Shown here piece by piece: positions 25,442-33,883 of a stretch of DNA of 64,000 nucleotides; within the stretch, counting starts at the first letter, position 1; each line of letters begins with the position of its first letter. This stretch comes from Spirochaetae bacterium HGW-Spirochaetae-1 (lineage in GTDB: Bacteria > Spirochaetota > UBA4802 > UBA5550), in NCBI GenBank assembly GCA_002839375.1, contig PGXY01000006.1:124001-188000 (forward strand), given 5' to 3'. The notes beneath the pieces were generated by a model that was given only the letters and a program-made list of their open reading frames with translations, had not been told where the DNA came from and ran no database searches. Made by a program: the position numbers and the translations under genes.

Positions 25442-26203
25442 TTATCCCATCATCTTTTGGACCAATTCCAGTGTGGCTCTGGTCTGGGGATCGAACATGC
25501 ATTTGAATCCATCCTGCCAGTTCTCGTTTTTCAGTCGCTGTCTCATCCTCTCTTCCATGGGGCGTCTCAGTGATACCTTCAGCAGGGAGAAAGCCCTGGC
25601 AGGATTGTCTATCCAGGTCGTAACAATCTGTTTGGCCCTGGCGATGAGTTGATCTTCTTCAACTATCTCGTCGACTATGCCCAGTTCCTTGGCCTTTTCC
25701 ACGCCGAAACGCTCACCGAAGTACATGATATCGCGGTACATTCTGTCGCTGTCGAGGCCGAAACGCATGATTTCGGTCTGGACAATGGACAGTCCCAGGC
25801 CGATTTTTATCTCTGTCATGCCGAGCTGGATTTTCGGATGGTTTTTTACTATACGGTAATCACATGCCATGGAAAGGATCATGCCGCCGGCCATGGCTGC
25901 GCCGTTTATGGCAGCTATTACCGGTTTTCTGCACATGAAGAAATCAATGAATACGTCCTCGGCCTCTTCAAAAAAAGCCACTGCTTCCTTAAGGTCCTTA
26001 AAACCGAGAAACATGGGGAGGTCGAAACCGGAGCTGAATACCTTTCCAGCGCCGGTTAGAACGAGCCCTTTTATGGAGTCATCTTCGTTGACTTTTTTTA
26101 CCATGGCTCTCAGCTGTTGTACTGATTCATGGGTTATGGAGTTGAACTTTCCATGCTCGAAACTGGCAATAAGTATATTGTCCTCAATTCTTTCTGTAAT
26201 CAT
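25442..26203 (-). CDS. Enoyl-CoA hydratase/isomerase (crotonase) family protein
   Basis: 253 residues. The oxyanion-hole segments are VLTGAGKVFSSGFDLPMFL and AAINGAAMAGGMILSMACD. The first glutamate position of classical hydratases (about E144) lies in MTEIKIGLGLSIVQTE, so hydratase versus isomerase activity cannot be decided from sequence alone. ATG 26203 follows AGGAGAAGG. It has its own upstream region and no fatty-acid genes beside it. Confidence 0.85.
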   Translation of the reverse strand: MITERIEDNILIASFEHGKFNSITHESVQQLRAMVKKVNEDDSIKGLVLTGAGKVFSSGFDLPMFLGFKDLKEAVAFFEEAEDVFIDFFMCRKPVIAAINGAAMAGGMILSMACDYRIVKNHPKIQLGMTEIKIGLGLSIVQTEIMRFGLDSDRMYRDIMYFGERFGVEKAKELGIVDEIVEEDQLIARAKQIVTTWIDNPARAFSLLKVSLRRPMEERMRQRLKNENWQDGFKCMFDPQTRATLELVQKMMG

Positions 26204-26568
26204 GATCCTTCTCCTCTGTATGTTTTACAATTACGGTCGTCCCCTGCAGGAGGGATGCAAGTCCCGCTTTTTTTATGGATACCCGTGAGTATATTCACTG
26301 GTACTCAATATGGCACATGATGAAATTAGACAAGAAAAAAATAATCATTAATAAGGAACGGATTGAAAAAAAAGCTTTTCACGCGTATTTTTTTGTTTTA
26401 ATAATATAGAGAAGACATTATAATTTAAATTTTAGATGATCATTGAAGAAAAAGAGTATATTTGTCTGCACGGTATTTCGAGATTAAATACAGGCAAAGT
26501 TATAAATAAGCATGAGGCATCTCGATAGTTTTCCCGAGGAGGGATTATTCCGGTTAGAATAATAGAAT
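26204..26568. other. AT-rich divergent intergenic region
   Basis: 365 bp between the minus-strand crotonase gene and the plus-strand receptor-like gene. The stem CGAGAT/ATCTCG (26479-26484 with 26519-26524) encloses 34 nt rich in A. GAGGAGGG (26536-26543) lies too far (about 25 nt) from ATG 26569 to be its ribosome-binding site. No small ORF with a ribosome-binding site and no known riboswitch is recognised. Confidence 0.5.
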
Positions 26569-28239
26569 ATGGAAAATAAAAACAAAGATAAAATAGAAGA
26601 AATTGGGAACGTAGTCCAGGCCATTATTCAGACGGCGCTGGATGTAAACCGCCACTCACACACGAGGAAGGAAATCACAGCGGATAGCCTTGAACTGGTG
26701 CGCTCCCTTATTGACCGTAACAAACTGCTCAAGGAGAAATATGAAAAGGTATACACGAACTTCCGGGTTTCCCTGGAGAGTATCGTGGATAATTCCGAAC
26801 AGCTCGACAGGAACGTTCAGTATTTCTCCGAGATAATTGAAACTATAAACAATATCAAAGCAACGCTCAATACACTGGAAGGGGAGATCAATAAACTCAC
26901 TTCCATTGCCATAGACATCCGCAACGATACGGACGAGATATTTACCCTGGCCCTGAATGCCTCAATCGTATCGAGCAAGTACGCCCACACATCGGGTGTT
27001 TTCGATATTCTCGCCAACAAGCTCAACGAGATGTCTAATTTCATCAATCAGAACCTGGCCAGCATTATGGCCGTGGTCACTCCCATTACCGAAGGCATAG
27101 TCAAGCTTATATCCAATAACGAAAAGGTTCTCGACGATATCGAAAGCGGATATCTCAGTTTTATCGGGTTTAATGATATTCTCGGTAAACAGAAGGATTC
27201 CATCGATCAGCTGGTATCGCGGGCCGCTGACTCGGGCGGTCAGATCGATGAGCAAAAGGTAATGCTTTCTGAACTGGACGGTAAAATATCGCAGATGGAT
27301 GAGGATGCCGTGGGTGCTATTAACGGATCAGCCAACGTGGCCAAGACCGGTGAGGGGCTCAATTCCTCGGTAAAAAATACACTTGAGCTTATCGGGAAGG
27401 AAAAGCAGTACGGCGGCGCCATATCGAGTATAATGGACCAGGCCGCAATGGTGTGGCAGACGGCCCAGGATGTCAATGCCAGGTCCAGGAGTCAGCTTGA
27501 TTTTTCCCTGAGCAGCGTGGAGTTTTGCGACAGTCTCATCGATGAGTCGTCAACGCTCAGGGAAATGACGGAAATTCTGAGCAACCAGGCCGCGGAGAGC
27601 AATAATATAGCCGGATATCTTTCCAATAATCTCGGGGAGCTGAGTATGCAGCTCAACGAGATCGAAAAAAATCTGGGAGATTCCAACGGTACCATTCACA
27701 AGTTCAATGAGGACTACGGCGAGATCGACAATATCGTGAAATTTCTCAAGAACATCCTCAATTCCATGAACGTCATCGGCATGATGTCGCGCATCGAGTC
27801 TGCGCGGAAACCCGATGAGTTCAGCCAGTTCATGACCATCTCCGAGAATATCAGTGAACTGCAGAACCATATCCACAATAATATCCCCAATATTGAGGAT
27901 AACATAAACAGTACCCATGATCTTATAAAGAATGTTAATGACTTTTTCGAATCCATATCCTCTAAATTTTTTGTTATTGCCGAGAGCACAAAGAATATCA
28001 TCGACAAGCTGGGAGAAATAACCGCTATCAGCTCCGAGTCGCAGGATTTCAGCAGGGAAATACTGGAAAATTCCACGGAACAGGTGAAAAATGTGACGGG
28101 TCTCAGGGAGTCTCTCATGGGGCTTACGGAGGTTGTTAAAAAGCCCATTGAGGGATCAGCGGCCAATATTGATCGGGGAAAAACCATTGAAGAGATATGC
28201 CTGGGGATATTCCAGGAAGAAACCGTAAAAAGTAGTTGA
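26569..28239 (+). CDS. Soluble chemoreceptor-like coiled-coil protein with two degenerate tips
   Basis: 556 residues, no signal peptide or TM, almost wholly helical coiled coil. Residues 125-150 (FTLALNASIVSSKYAHTSGV, then FDILANKLNEMS) align position by position with the receptor tip LALNAAIEAARAGE...GFAVVA.EVR.LA. Residues 400-425 (MNVIGMMSRIESARKPDEF) look like a second, more degenerate tip. It may be a cytoplasmic receptor, a scaffold for CheA/CheW arrays, or a derived protein that no longer binds them. In-frame stops upstream fix the start at ATG 26569. It lies far from both che blocks, next to tRNA-Val. Confidence 0.7.
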   Translation: MENKNKDKIEEIGNVVQAIIQTALDVNRHSHTRKEITADSLELVRSLIDRNKLLKEKYEKVYTNFRVSLESIVDNSEQLDRNVQYFSEIIETINNIKATLNTLEGEINKLTSIAIDIRNDTDEIFTLALNASIVSSKYAHTSGVFDILANKLNEMSNFINQNLASIMAVVTPITEGIVKLISNNEKVLDDIESGYLSFIGFNDILGKQKDSIDQLVSRAADSGGQIDEQKVMLSELDGKISQMDEDAVGAINGSANVAKTGEGLNSSVKNTLELIGKEKQYGGAISSIMDQAAMVWQTAQDVNARSRSQLDFSLSSVEFCDSLIDESSTLREMTEILSNQAAESNNIAGYLSNNLGELSMQLNEIEKNLGDSNGTIHKFNEDYGEIDNIVKFLKNILNSMNVIGMMSRIESARKPDEFSQFMTISENISELQNHIHNNIPNIEDNINSTHDLIKNVNDFFESISSKFFVIAESTKNIIDKLGEITAISSESQDFSREILENSTEQVKNVTGLRESLMGLTEVVKKPIEGSAANIDRGKTIEEICLGIFQEETVKSS

Positions 28240-28265
28240 CAATATCACCTTCCAAAAAATATTTA
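28236..28265 (+). promoter_or_regulatory. Possible promoter for tRNA-Val / thrS
   Basis: A consensus TTGACA (28236-28241) overlaps the stop of the receptor-like gene. The best -10 match is TATTTA (28260-28265, spacer 18), which is weak. Upstream of the tRNA at 28312. Confidence 0.3.
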
Positions 28266-28311
28266 CATTTGATCAAGTCGGTAAATACTCATCTTGTATC
28301 TACTACAAATA

Positions 28312-28385
28312 GGGCGATTAGCTCAGCTGGTTAGAGTGCCTGCTCGACATGCAGGAGGTCACTGGTTCGATTCCAGTATCGCCCA
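28312..28385 (+). tRNA. tRNA-Val(GAC), C at position 33
   Basis: Complete cloverleaf. Acceptor GGGCGAT/ATCGCCC (28312-28318 with 28378-28384), discriminator A 28385, D arm, anticodon stem CCTGC/GCAGG (28339-28343 with 28351-28355) and T arm with loop TTCGATT. The anticodon loop is TCGACAT (28344-28350), so the anticodon is GAC (28346-28348) and position 33 is C instead of the near-universal U. CCA is not encoded. thrS starts 31 bp downstream. Confidence 0.9.
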
Positions 28386-28415
28386 ATTTGCACTTTATTA
28401 AACCTGGTAAAAACA

Positions 28416-30335
28416 ATGGGCAATCAGATTAAAATTTCTCTCCCCGACGGTTCTCAGATAGAGTCGGAGAAGGGAAATAGTGTTTATGATATTATTGGTA
28501 CAATAGGCAAGGGACTCCAGGCCGCAGCTCTTGCGGCCGAGATAAACGGTGAAAAGGTTGACCTTGCCGCACCGGTAAACGGCGATGCGCAGATGAACGT
28601 TATCACCTTCACCTCTGAAGGAGGGAAGGATATATTCTGGCACTCGGCCTCGCACCTCATGGCCCAGGCCATTAAGAGGCTGTATCCCGAGGCAAAATTT
28701 GCCATCGGTCCCGCCATTGAATCGGGTTTCTATTATGATATCGACGTTGCCGTCAACTTTACGCCCGAGGACCTGGAAAAAATTGAAGGCGAAATGCAGA
28801 AGATCGTTGATGAGGCCCTTGAGATCAGGCGCGAGATTATTTCTCGCCAGGAGGCCCTGAAACTCTTCGGTGATATGGGCGAGACATACAAGGTGGAGAT
28901 GATTGGTGAGTTTTCCGATGATACTGTCTCCATGTACCGCCAGGGTGAGTTCGTCGATCTTTGCCGCGGTCCCCATCTCCGCAATACCTCGCAGATAAAG
29001 GCCTTCAAGCTTGTTGCCATTGCCGGCGCATACTGGCGCGGCGATGAAAAAAATAAAATGCTTCAGCGTATTTACGGCATCGCCTTCCCCGACAAGAAAG
29101 AACTGAAGAAGCACCTGGAACTCATTGAGGAAGCTAAAAAGCGTGATCACCGCAGGCTCGGGAAAGAGCTGGATCTCTTTTCCTTCAGCAACGATGTGGG
29201 CGCCGGTCTTCCCCTGTGGCATCCCAATGGGGCCATTCTTCGTTTTGTGATTGATAAATTCGAAACCATGGAACACCTGAAGAGGGGATACAAACTTTAC
29301 GGTGTCCCTCATATAGCCCGTTCGAATCTCTATGAAACGTCGGGGCACCTTGGTTTCTATACCGAGAACATGTATTCTCCCATCCAGATCGACGGTCAGG
29401 ATTATTATCTCAAGCCCATGAACTGCCCGTCGCAGATACAGATATTCAACAGTTCCATGAAGAGCTACCGGGATCTTCCCTACAGGGCTTTCGAGATGGG
29501 CACCGTGTACCGCTATGAGCGGTCCGGCGTACTTCATGGACTCACCCGGGTCAGGGGATTTACCCAGGACGATGCCCATATCTTCTGCCGCGAGGACCAG
29601 ATAGAGGATGAAATTCGCAATGTGCTTGAATTTACCCTGGAGATGCTGGCTGTTTTTGGCTTCCAGGAAAAGAGTATTTATCTCTCAACGCGACCGGAAA
29701 AATCCGTGGGCACCGATGCCAACTGGGAAGTGGCTACAAATGCACTGAGAAGCGCCCTGGAGAAGAATTCAATCAAGTACACGCTCGATCCCGGAGAAGG
29801 TGTCTTCTACGGTCCCAAAATCGATATCAAGATCAGGGACGCCATTGGACGCGAGTGGCAGTGCAGCACCATTCAGGTGGATTTTAACCTCCCGGAGCGA
29901 TTTGATATCTCATACATCGGTTCCGATGGCCAGAAGCACCGGCCCATCATGATTCACCGTGCACTTCTGGGATCGCTGGAGCGGTTTATCGGTATACTGA
30001 TCGAGCACTACAGCGGGAAATTCCCTCTCTGGCTGGCTCCTATTCAGGTGATCCTGGCATCCCTGTCGGAGGAACAGGCGGAATACATAGAAACCCTGAA
30101 AAACAGGCTGCTTCTTGAAGAGCTTCGTCCCGAAATTGACATAAGAAATGAATCCATAGGATATAAAATCAGGGAAGCCATTGCAAAGAAGGTTCCTTTT
30201 ATCGCTGTTGTGGGCAAGAAAGAGGCAGAAGAGGGAACGGTTTCCGTTCGTCGACGCGGGGAAAATAAATCGGAAAACATGCAGCTTGATGATTTCATAT
30301 CACTGTTAAAGACTGAAATACGTGAAAAAAAATAG
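28416..30335 (+). CDS. thrS: Threonyl-tRNA synthetase
   Basis: Charges tRNA-Thr. 639 residues: TGS domain (1-62), editing domain with HSASHLMAQAIKRLYP and YYDID, the class II core with MNCPSQIQIF (zinc Cys), YRYERSGVLHGLTRVRGFTQ (motif 2) and PIMIHRALLGSLERF (motif 3), then the anticodon-binding domain. The gene is followed by infC-rpmI-rplT, the usual order. The ribosome-binding site is weak. No T-box is seen. Confidence 0.97.
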   Translation: MGNQIKISLPDGSQIESEKGNSVYDIIGTIGKGLQAAALAAEINGEKVDLAAPVNGDAQMNVITFTSEGGKDIFWHSASHLMAQAIKRLYPEAKFAIGPAIESGFYYDIDVAVNFTPEDLEKIEGEMQKIVDEALEIRREIISRQEALKLFGDMGETYKVEMIGEFSDDTVSMYRQGEFVDLCRGPHLRNTSQIKAFKLVAIAGAYWRGDEKNKMLQRIYGIAFPDKKELKKHLELIEEAKKRDHRRLGKELDLFSFSNDVGAGLPLWHPNGAILRFVIDKFETMEHLKRGYKLYGVPHIARSNLYETSGHLGFYTENMYSPIQIDGQDYYLKPMNCPSQIQIFNSSMKSYRDLPYRAFEMGTVYRYERSGVLHGLTRVRGFTQDDAHIFCREDQIEDEIRNVLEFTLEMLAVFGFQEKSIYLSTRPEKSVGTDANWEVATNALRSALEKNSIKYTLDPGEGVFYGPKIDIKIRDAIGREWQCSTIQVDFNLPERFDISYIGSDGQKHRPIMIHRALLGSLERFIGILIEHYSGKFPLWLAPIQVILASLSEEQAEYIETLKNRLLLEELRPEIDIRNESIGYKIREAIAKKVPFIAVVGKKEAEEGTVSVRRRGENKSENMQLDDFISLLKTEIREKK

Positions 30336-30413
30336 GTTAATCATAAAAAATACGATATTAAAAAATAAAATAATTGAATTTATATTACGATCCGTCAAAT
30401 CTGTCCGGATATA

Positions 30414-30422
30414 TGATATACT
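30414..30422 (+). promoter_or_regulatory. Possible extended -10 promoter for infC operon
   Basis: TGATATACT (30414-30422) matches an extended -10 (TGnTATAnT); there is no good -35. It lies in the 251-bp thrS-infC gap. Downstream, CTGTTTT/AAAACAG (30471-30477 with 30482-30488, GGAA loop) forms a small hairpin in the would-be leader. No gene is supported in this gap. Confidence 0.4.
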
Positions 30423-30586
30423 ATGCCCTGTTATCCGGGTCCCCATTATTATCATGATCACATGTAAAAACTGTTTTGGAAAAAACAGGACCGAATGTGA
30501 GAATTTTTGTTGATTTTAACAACTATTAGCATTCAATCTGACTTTTAAGATGAAAAATTAAACGGAATGGGGGTATCCAGGAATAT

Positions 30587-31141
30587 ATGAAAAAAGCGAG
30601 AAGGCCTGAACCAAGCAGGTCTGAGGAATTCAGGACTAATGAGGAAATAAGGTCTGACAAAGTCCGGCTTGTTGGTGAAGAAGGATTAGAATCGGACGTA
30701 ATTGACACAAAAGCAGCACTGGAGATGGCAAAAAGCAGAGAACTTGACTTGGTTGAAATATCACCGAATCAGGATCCTCCCATCGTTAAGATCGTTGATT
30801 ATAGTAAATTCAAGTTTGAGCAGACCAAAAAAGCGCGGGAAGCGAAAAAGAAACAGAAAATCATTCATATAAAAGAAATAAAGATGAGACCATCCATTGA
30901 TTCCCATGATTTCGAACATAAGGTCAAGCATGCCAAGGAATTTCTGGAAAAAGGCGACAAGGTAAAATTTACTCTCATGTTCAGAGGCAGGGAAATGGTC
31001 CACTCCGAACTGGGATTTGAGGTTATGAAAAGAATACAGGAAAACCTCGATGAAATGGCTCTCGTGGAAAAGAATGCGTCCCAGGAAGGGCGGAATATAA
31101 CCATGGTTATGAGTCTCAAAGCGGGAATTAAGAAAAAATAA
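30587..31141 (+). CDS. infC: Translation initiation factor IF-3
   Basis: 184 residues, normal. The N-domain has RTNEEIRSDKVRLVGEEG; the linker runs through LVEISPNQDPPIVKIVDYSKF; the C-domain has KEIKMRPSIDSHDFEHK and GDKVKFTLMFRGREMVHS. The start codon is ATG, unlike the ATT/ATA often used by infC. First gene of infC-rpmI-rplT. Confidence 0.97.
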   Translation: MKKARRPEPSRSEEFRTNEEIRSDKVRLVGEEGLESDVIDTKAALEMAKSRELDLVEISPNQDPPIVKIVDYSKFKFEQTKKAREAKKKQKIIHIKEIKMRPSIDSHDFEHKVKHAKEFLEKGDKVKFTLMFRGREMVHSELGFEVMKRIQENLDEMALVEKNASQEGRNITMVMSLKAGIKKK

Positions 31142-31174
31142 GGTACAGACAAAGGAAATAGAGGAGTTTGAGCA

Positions 31175-31372
31175 ATGCCGAAACTTAAGACCAACAGCGG
31201 AGCAAAAAAGCGATTCAAGCTTTCTAAAACCGGCAAGGTAATCCGGGCCAAGGGATTTAAAAGTCACCTCCTGGAGAGCAAGAGTTCCAAAAGGAAAAGA
31301 GGTCTTCGCGGAACAACGGTAGTAAGTGAATCCGAAACGAGGCGCGTTAAGCGCATGATGCCCTACGCATAG
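31175..31372 (+). CDS. rpmI: 50S ribosomal protein L35
   Basis: 65 residues, MPKLKTNSGAKKRFKLSKTG through KRMMPYA. Strongly basic. GAGG is upstream of ATG 31175. Middle gene of the IF3-L35-L20 unit. Confidence 0.97.
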   Translation: MPKLKTNSGAKKRFKLSKTGKVIRAKGFKSHLLESKSSKRKRGLRGTTVVSESETRRVKRMMPYA

Positions 31373-31415
31373 ATTGCATTTATATCTTTGAAAATACATC
31401 GATTTCATGAACGCA

Positions 31416-31445
31416 TCATCGTGTGATTGAATAATCATGCGATGG
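31416..31445 (+). promoter_or_regulatory. Hairpin in the rpmI-rplT spacer, possible L20 autoregulation site
   Basis: The 177-bp spacer between rpmI and rplT is long for this operon. 31416-31428 pairs with 31433-31445 (13 pairs, three of them G-U) around a GAAT loop. L20 represses its own operon in other bacteria by binding a structured mRNA near this point, so the hairpin is a candidate site. The sequence after it has no T-tract, so it is unlikely to be a terminator. Confidence 0.45.
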
Positions 31446-31549
31446 AGGAATACGAACCCCGGGATAAAAGCGAATCATAATGATTCCCCCCATGTTCTGT
31501 TCCCGGCCGGTGTTCATGGACGATATTTTAATAAACAGGATGGTTTACT

Positions 31550-31906
31550 ATGGCACGAGCAACGACAGGCCGAATTCACCGCAGGCGGGCAAAAAAAATT
31601 CTGAAGGACGTGAAAGGCTTTATAGGCAGCCGCAGCACGCTTTACAGAACAGCTAAGGACGCACGCCGGAGAGCGTTAACGAATTCATACAAGGATCGCA
31701 GAAGGAAAAAAAGAGATATGCGCGCACTGTGGATTGTCAGGATCAGCGCCGCTGCAAAAATCTGCGATATGTCCTACAGCAAGCTTATAGGCGCGTTAAA
31801 GGCGTCGGGAGTTGTCATCAACCGGAAGATGCTGGCTGAACTGGCTGTTTCCGACATGAGCGCCTTTCAGAAAATTGTCGATAAAGTCAGGGGTAAAGCC
31901 GCATAA
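31550..31906 (+). CDS. rplT: 50S ribosomal protein L20
   Basis: 118 residues, MARATTGRIHRRRAKKILKD then the C-terminal globular part FQKIVDKVRG. Binds 23S rRNA early in assembly and is a translational repressor of its operon in studied bacteria. Confidence 0.97.
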   Translation: MARATTGRIHRRRAKKILKDVKGFIGSRSTLYRTAKDARRRALTNSYKDRRRKKRDMRALWIVRISAAAKICDMSYSKLIGALKASGVVINRKMLAELAVSDMSAFQKIVDKVRGKAA

Positions 31907-31922
31907 CGGTCCCTCTCCGGCA

Positions 31923-32840
31923 ATGAACATCAGAAGAAAACGGAAAATCAGCGCACTTGTAACGGCGCTGATTTTTTTATGCCCATGGGATAAATCCGCC
32001 GATGCACTGCCCCTTACCGATACAGTATATACCATAACAGAAGAAAATTTTGAATTTATTTTCAGGGAAGAAGTTCATCGGGTAAATGATTATTACCGGA
32101 AGGAAAGAATTGGCATGGGATTCGGCATCCTGCCCCGGTTTTCTTTCTGGCTCATGGCTGATTACCTGCACCGGGGCATTGCTGACACCCGCGAAGACGT
32201 CATGGGGGATATGCTTCTGAAGCTCTGGTATTATGCCGGAGACTATGCCGGAAATACGCTGCACCTGGGCTTCAAGCTGCAGTTCAGAATTCCTTCAGGC
32301 CCCGATGCATATGGCGGCGGTGATTGGAGCAGTCTGGCCCTGGGGCGCCATGAGCTTGAAGCGGGAGTTGCGGGCAAGTATGATATCCTTCCGTGGCTTT
32401 TTCTTCATTTCAATCTCGATTATATTTTTCGACAGGGGAATAATGAAAGCTTTTACGGTGGTTTTCACATCAATCCCGTGAGCGCCGATACGTATCGCAC
32501 CCTGCTGGGCCTGAATCCCTTTGCCCGCGATGCATTTTTATCGGGCCCGAGGCTCAAAAATGATTTTATGAACCTGGCCTGCGCCCTGAATACCGATGGC
32601 ATCTACCCTTTCATTCCCTATTTTGAGGCTTCATGGTCATTCCGTCTCTATAGAGGAAAAATAATGGAGGATGATATTCCCATGGAAGGGGGCGCTGTTG
32701 AACCATTTCTGCTCTCCCTGGGAGGGCGTTGGTTTTTTACCCGATCCTTCTATGTCGGGTTTTATGCCGTGGTGAATCCCGTCTGGAATGATAATTTTAC
32801 AAAAGCCGTTTTCGGTATTGATATGGGTGTTGAATTTTAA
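31923..32840 (+). CDS. Predicted outer-membrane beta-barrel protein
   Basis: 305 residues: basic start MNIRRKRKISALVTALIFLC, signal cleavage near SADA-LPLT. Long amphipathic strands with many aromatic residues follow (RFSFWLMADYLHRGIAD, HLGFKLQFRIP, FYVGFYAVVNPVWNDNF), ending in a terminal Phe. ATG 31923 is used because the signal peptide begins there. The stop codon lies in the loop of an inverted repeat (32825-32851). Family not identified. Confidence 0.7.
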   Translation: MNIRRKRKISALVTALIFLCPWDKSADALPLTDTVYTITEENFEFIFREEVHRVNDYYRKERIGMGFGILPRFSFWLMADYLHRGIADTREDVMGDMLLKLWYYAGDYAGNTLHLGFKLQFRIPSGPDAYGGGDWSSLALGRHELEAGVAGKYDILPWLFLHFNLDYIFRQGNNESFYGGFHINPVSADTYRTLLGLNPFARDAFLSGPRLKNDFMNLACALNTDGIYPFIPYFEASWSFRLYRGKIMEDDIPMEGGAVEPFLLSLGGRWFFTRSFYVGFYAVVNPVWNDNFTKAVFGIDMGVEF

Positions 32841-32851
32841 TATCAACACCC
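32825..32851 (+). terminator. Hairpin spanning the barrel-protein stop codon
   Basis: GGGTGTTGA (32825-32833) pairs with TCAACACCC (32843-32851) around a 9-nt loop that contains the TAA stop. There is no T-tract after it, so termination is uncertain. Confidence 0.45.
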
Positions 32852-32884
32852 TGAAGTGTCCCCAGTTTCGTTGAAAATATCTAC

Positions 32885-32912
32885 TTGACTTGATCTATTT
32901 CCTATGTATACT
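32885..32912 (+). promoter_or_regulatory. Sigma-70 promoter for the zapB-like/zapA unit
   Basis: TTGACT (32885-32890), 16-bp spacer, TATACT (32907-32912). It gives a leader of about 165 nt before ATG 33087; the leader contains an AT-rich hairpin near 33013-33040 but no ORF. Confidence 0.65.
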
Positions 32913-33086
32913 GGAATAAGGTGTGATGTCTCTTTGATGGAATTGATGCCTGGCAATAATTATTGTCAAAATTTGCATATATGACTTAAAGAGTTGTCCA
33001 AAGGAGCCGAATATAATAGTACCATATTGGTATTTATTATTATTTCAAACTTGTTTGTTTAGAAGAGTATCCTGGAGGTATATAAC

Positions 33087-33848
33087 ATGATAACTATGCA
33101 GCAACTGGAAGAACTGGAAAGCAGAGTAGTAAAGGCCCTGCAACTTATAGGGGATTTGAGATCGGAAAACGCCAAGCTGGAAAGCGATAATGAAAACCTG
33201 AAGGGCGAAGTCGAAGAAGTAAGGCTGAGCCTGGAAGAAAAAGAACAGGAAATAGCCAGGATCAAAAAGGAACTGGATGAGACTTCCAGGGAGTTGCGCG
33301 AAATCAAGGAGAAAGAGGAAGTCCTTGAGAAGAAGATTATTGCTCTTCTCGGCAAGCTCGATGTTCTGCATACCGGCGGTGCCATTCCCATTTCACCTTC
33401 ACCTCGGGAAACGAGAGAGCCGGTCAGGGAAGCTCCGCGGGCAGCAGCAGTAAAACCAGCCCCGGTATCCAAACCTGTCGAGGACGAGATAATCATTACC
33501 GATGATGAACCGATAATCGAAGAAGTGGGTGAGGATGAAATCACGGTGGAAACCGTGGATGACTCCGATGAGATGACCCTTTCCGAAGGCGAAGAGGACA
33601 TCATTATCATAGACGATGAAGAAACGGGTGCTGGTGATGACATTATCATTGAATCATCCCCGGGAGACGAGGATGATATCATCCTTCTCGACGATGATGA
33701 AGACGAAATAGTCATTGATGATGTTGATGAAGACACGATTATAATCGATGAGTCTGAACCGGGCGAAGAAGAGATAAAAGGAAAAAAGAGCAGCAAAGAC
33801 GATTTTGATGATGATGAATTCCTTATCATAGAAGAAGATGACAAGTAG
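33087..33848 (+). CDS. ZapB-like coiled-coil protein with long acidic tail
   Basis: 253 residues. Residues 1-90 are a continuous coiled coil (LEELESRVVKALQLIGDLRS ... LEKKIIALLGKLD) resembling ZapB or other short cell-division coiled coils. After a Pro-rich hinge, residues about 130-253 are extremely acidic with repeated I-I-[IL]-x-D-D and [DE]-I-I-I units (DEIIITDDEP, EEDIIIIDDEE, DDIIIESSPGDEDDIILLDD). GGAGG is 8 nt before ATG 33087. zapA follows by 35 bp, which supports a division role. The tail is unlike any domain I know. Confidence 0.7.
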   Translation: MITMQQLEELESRVVKALQLIGDLRSENAKLESDNENLKGEVEEVRLSLEEKEQEIARIKKELDETSRELREIKEKEEVLEKKIIALLGKLDVLHTGGAIPISPSPRETREPVREAPRAAAVKPAPVSKPVEDEIIITDDEPIIEEVGEDEITVETVDDSDEMTLSEGEEDIIIIDDEETGAGDDIIIESSPGDEDDIILLDDDEDEIVIDDVDEDTIIIDESEPGEEEIKGKKSSKDDFDDDEFLIIEEDDK

Positions 33849-33883
33849 GATTATTCCGGCATCCCTTATGGGGAGGACAGGTC

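Noticed and set aside
26470-26560. Possible cyclic-di-GMP (GEMM) riboswitch upstream of the receptor-like gene
   Set aside because: A CGAGAT/ATCTCG stem and an AGGCAAAG segment caught the eye, but the conserved GEMM core and tetraloop receptor are missing.
30322-30513. Small plus-strand ORF after thrS
   Set aside because: It overlaps the end of thrS, has no ribosome-binding site of its own and lies in the infC leader; basic and Ile-rich composition follows from AT-rich DNA.
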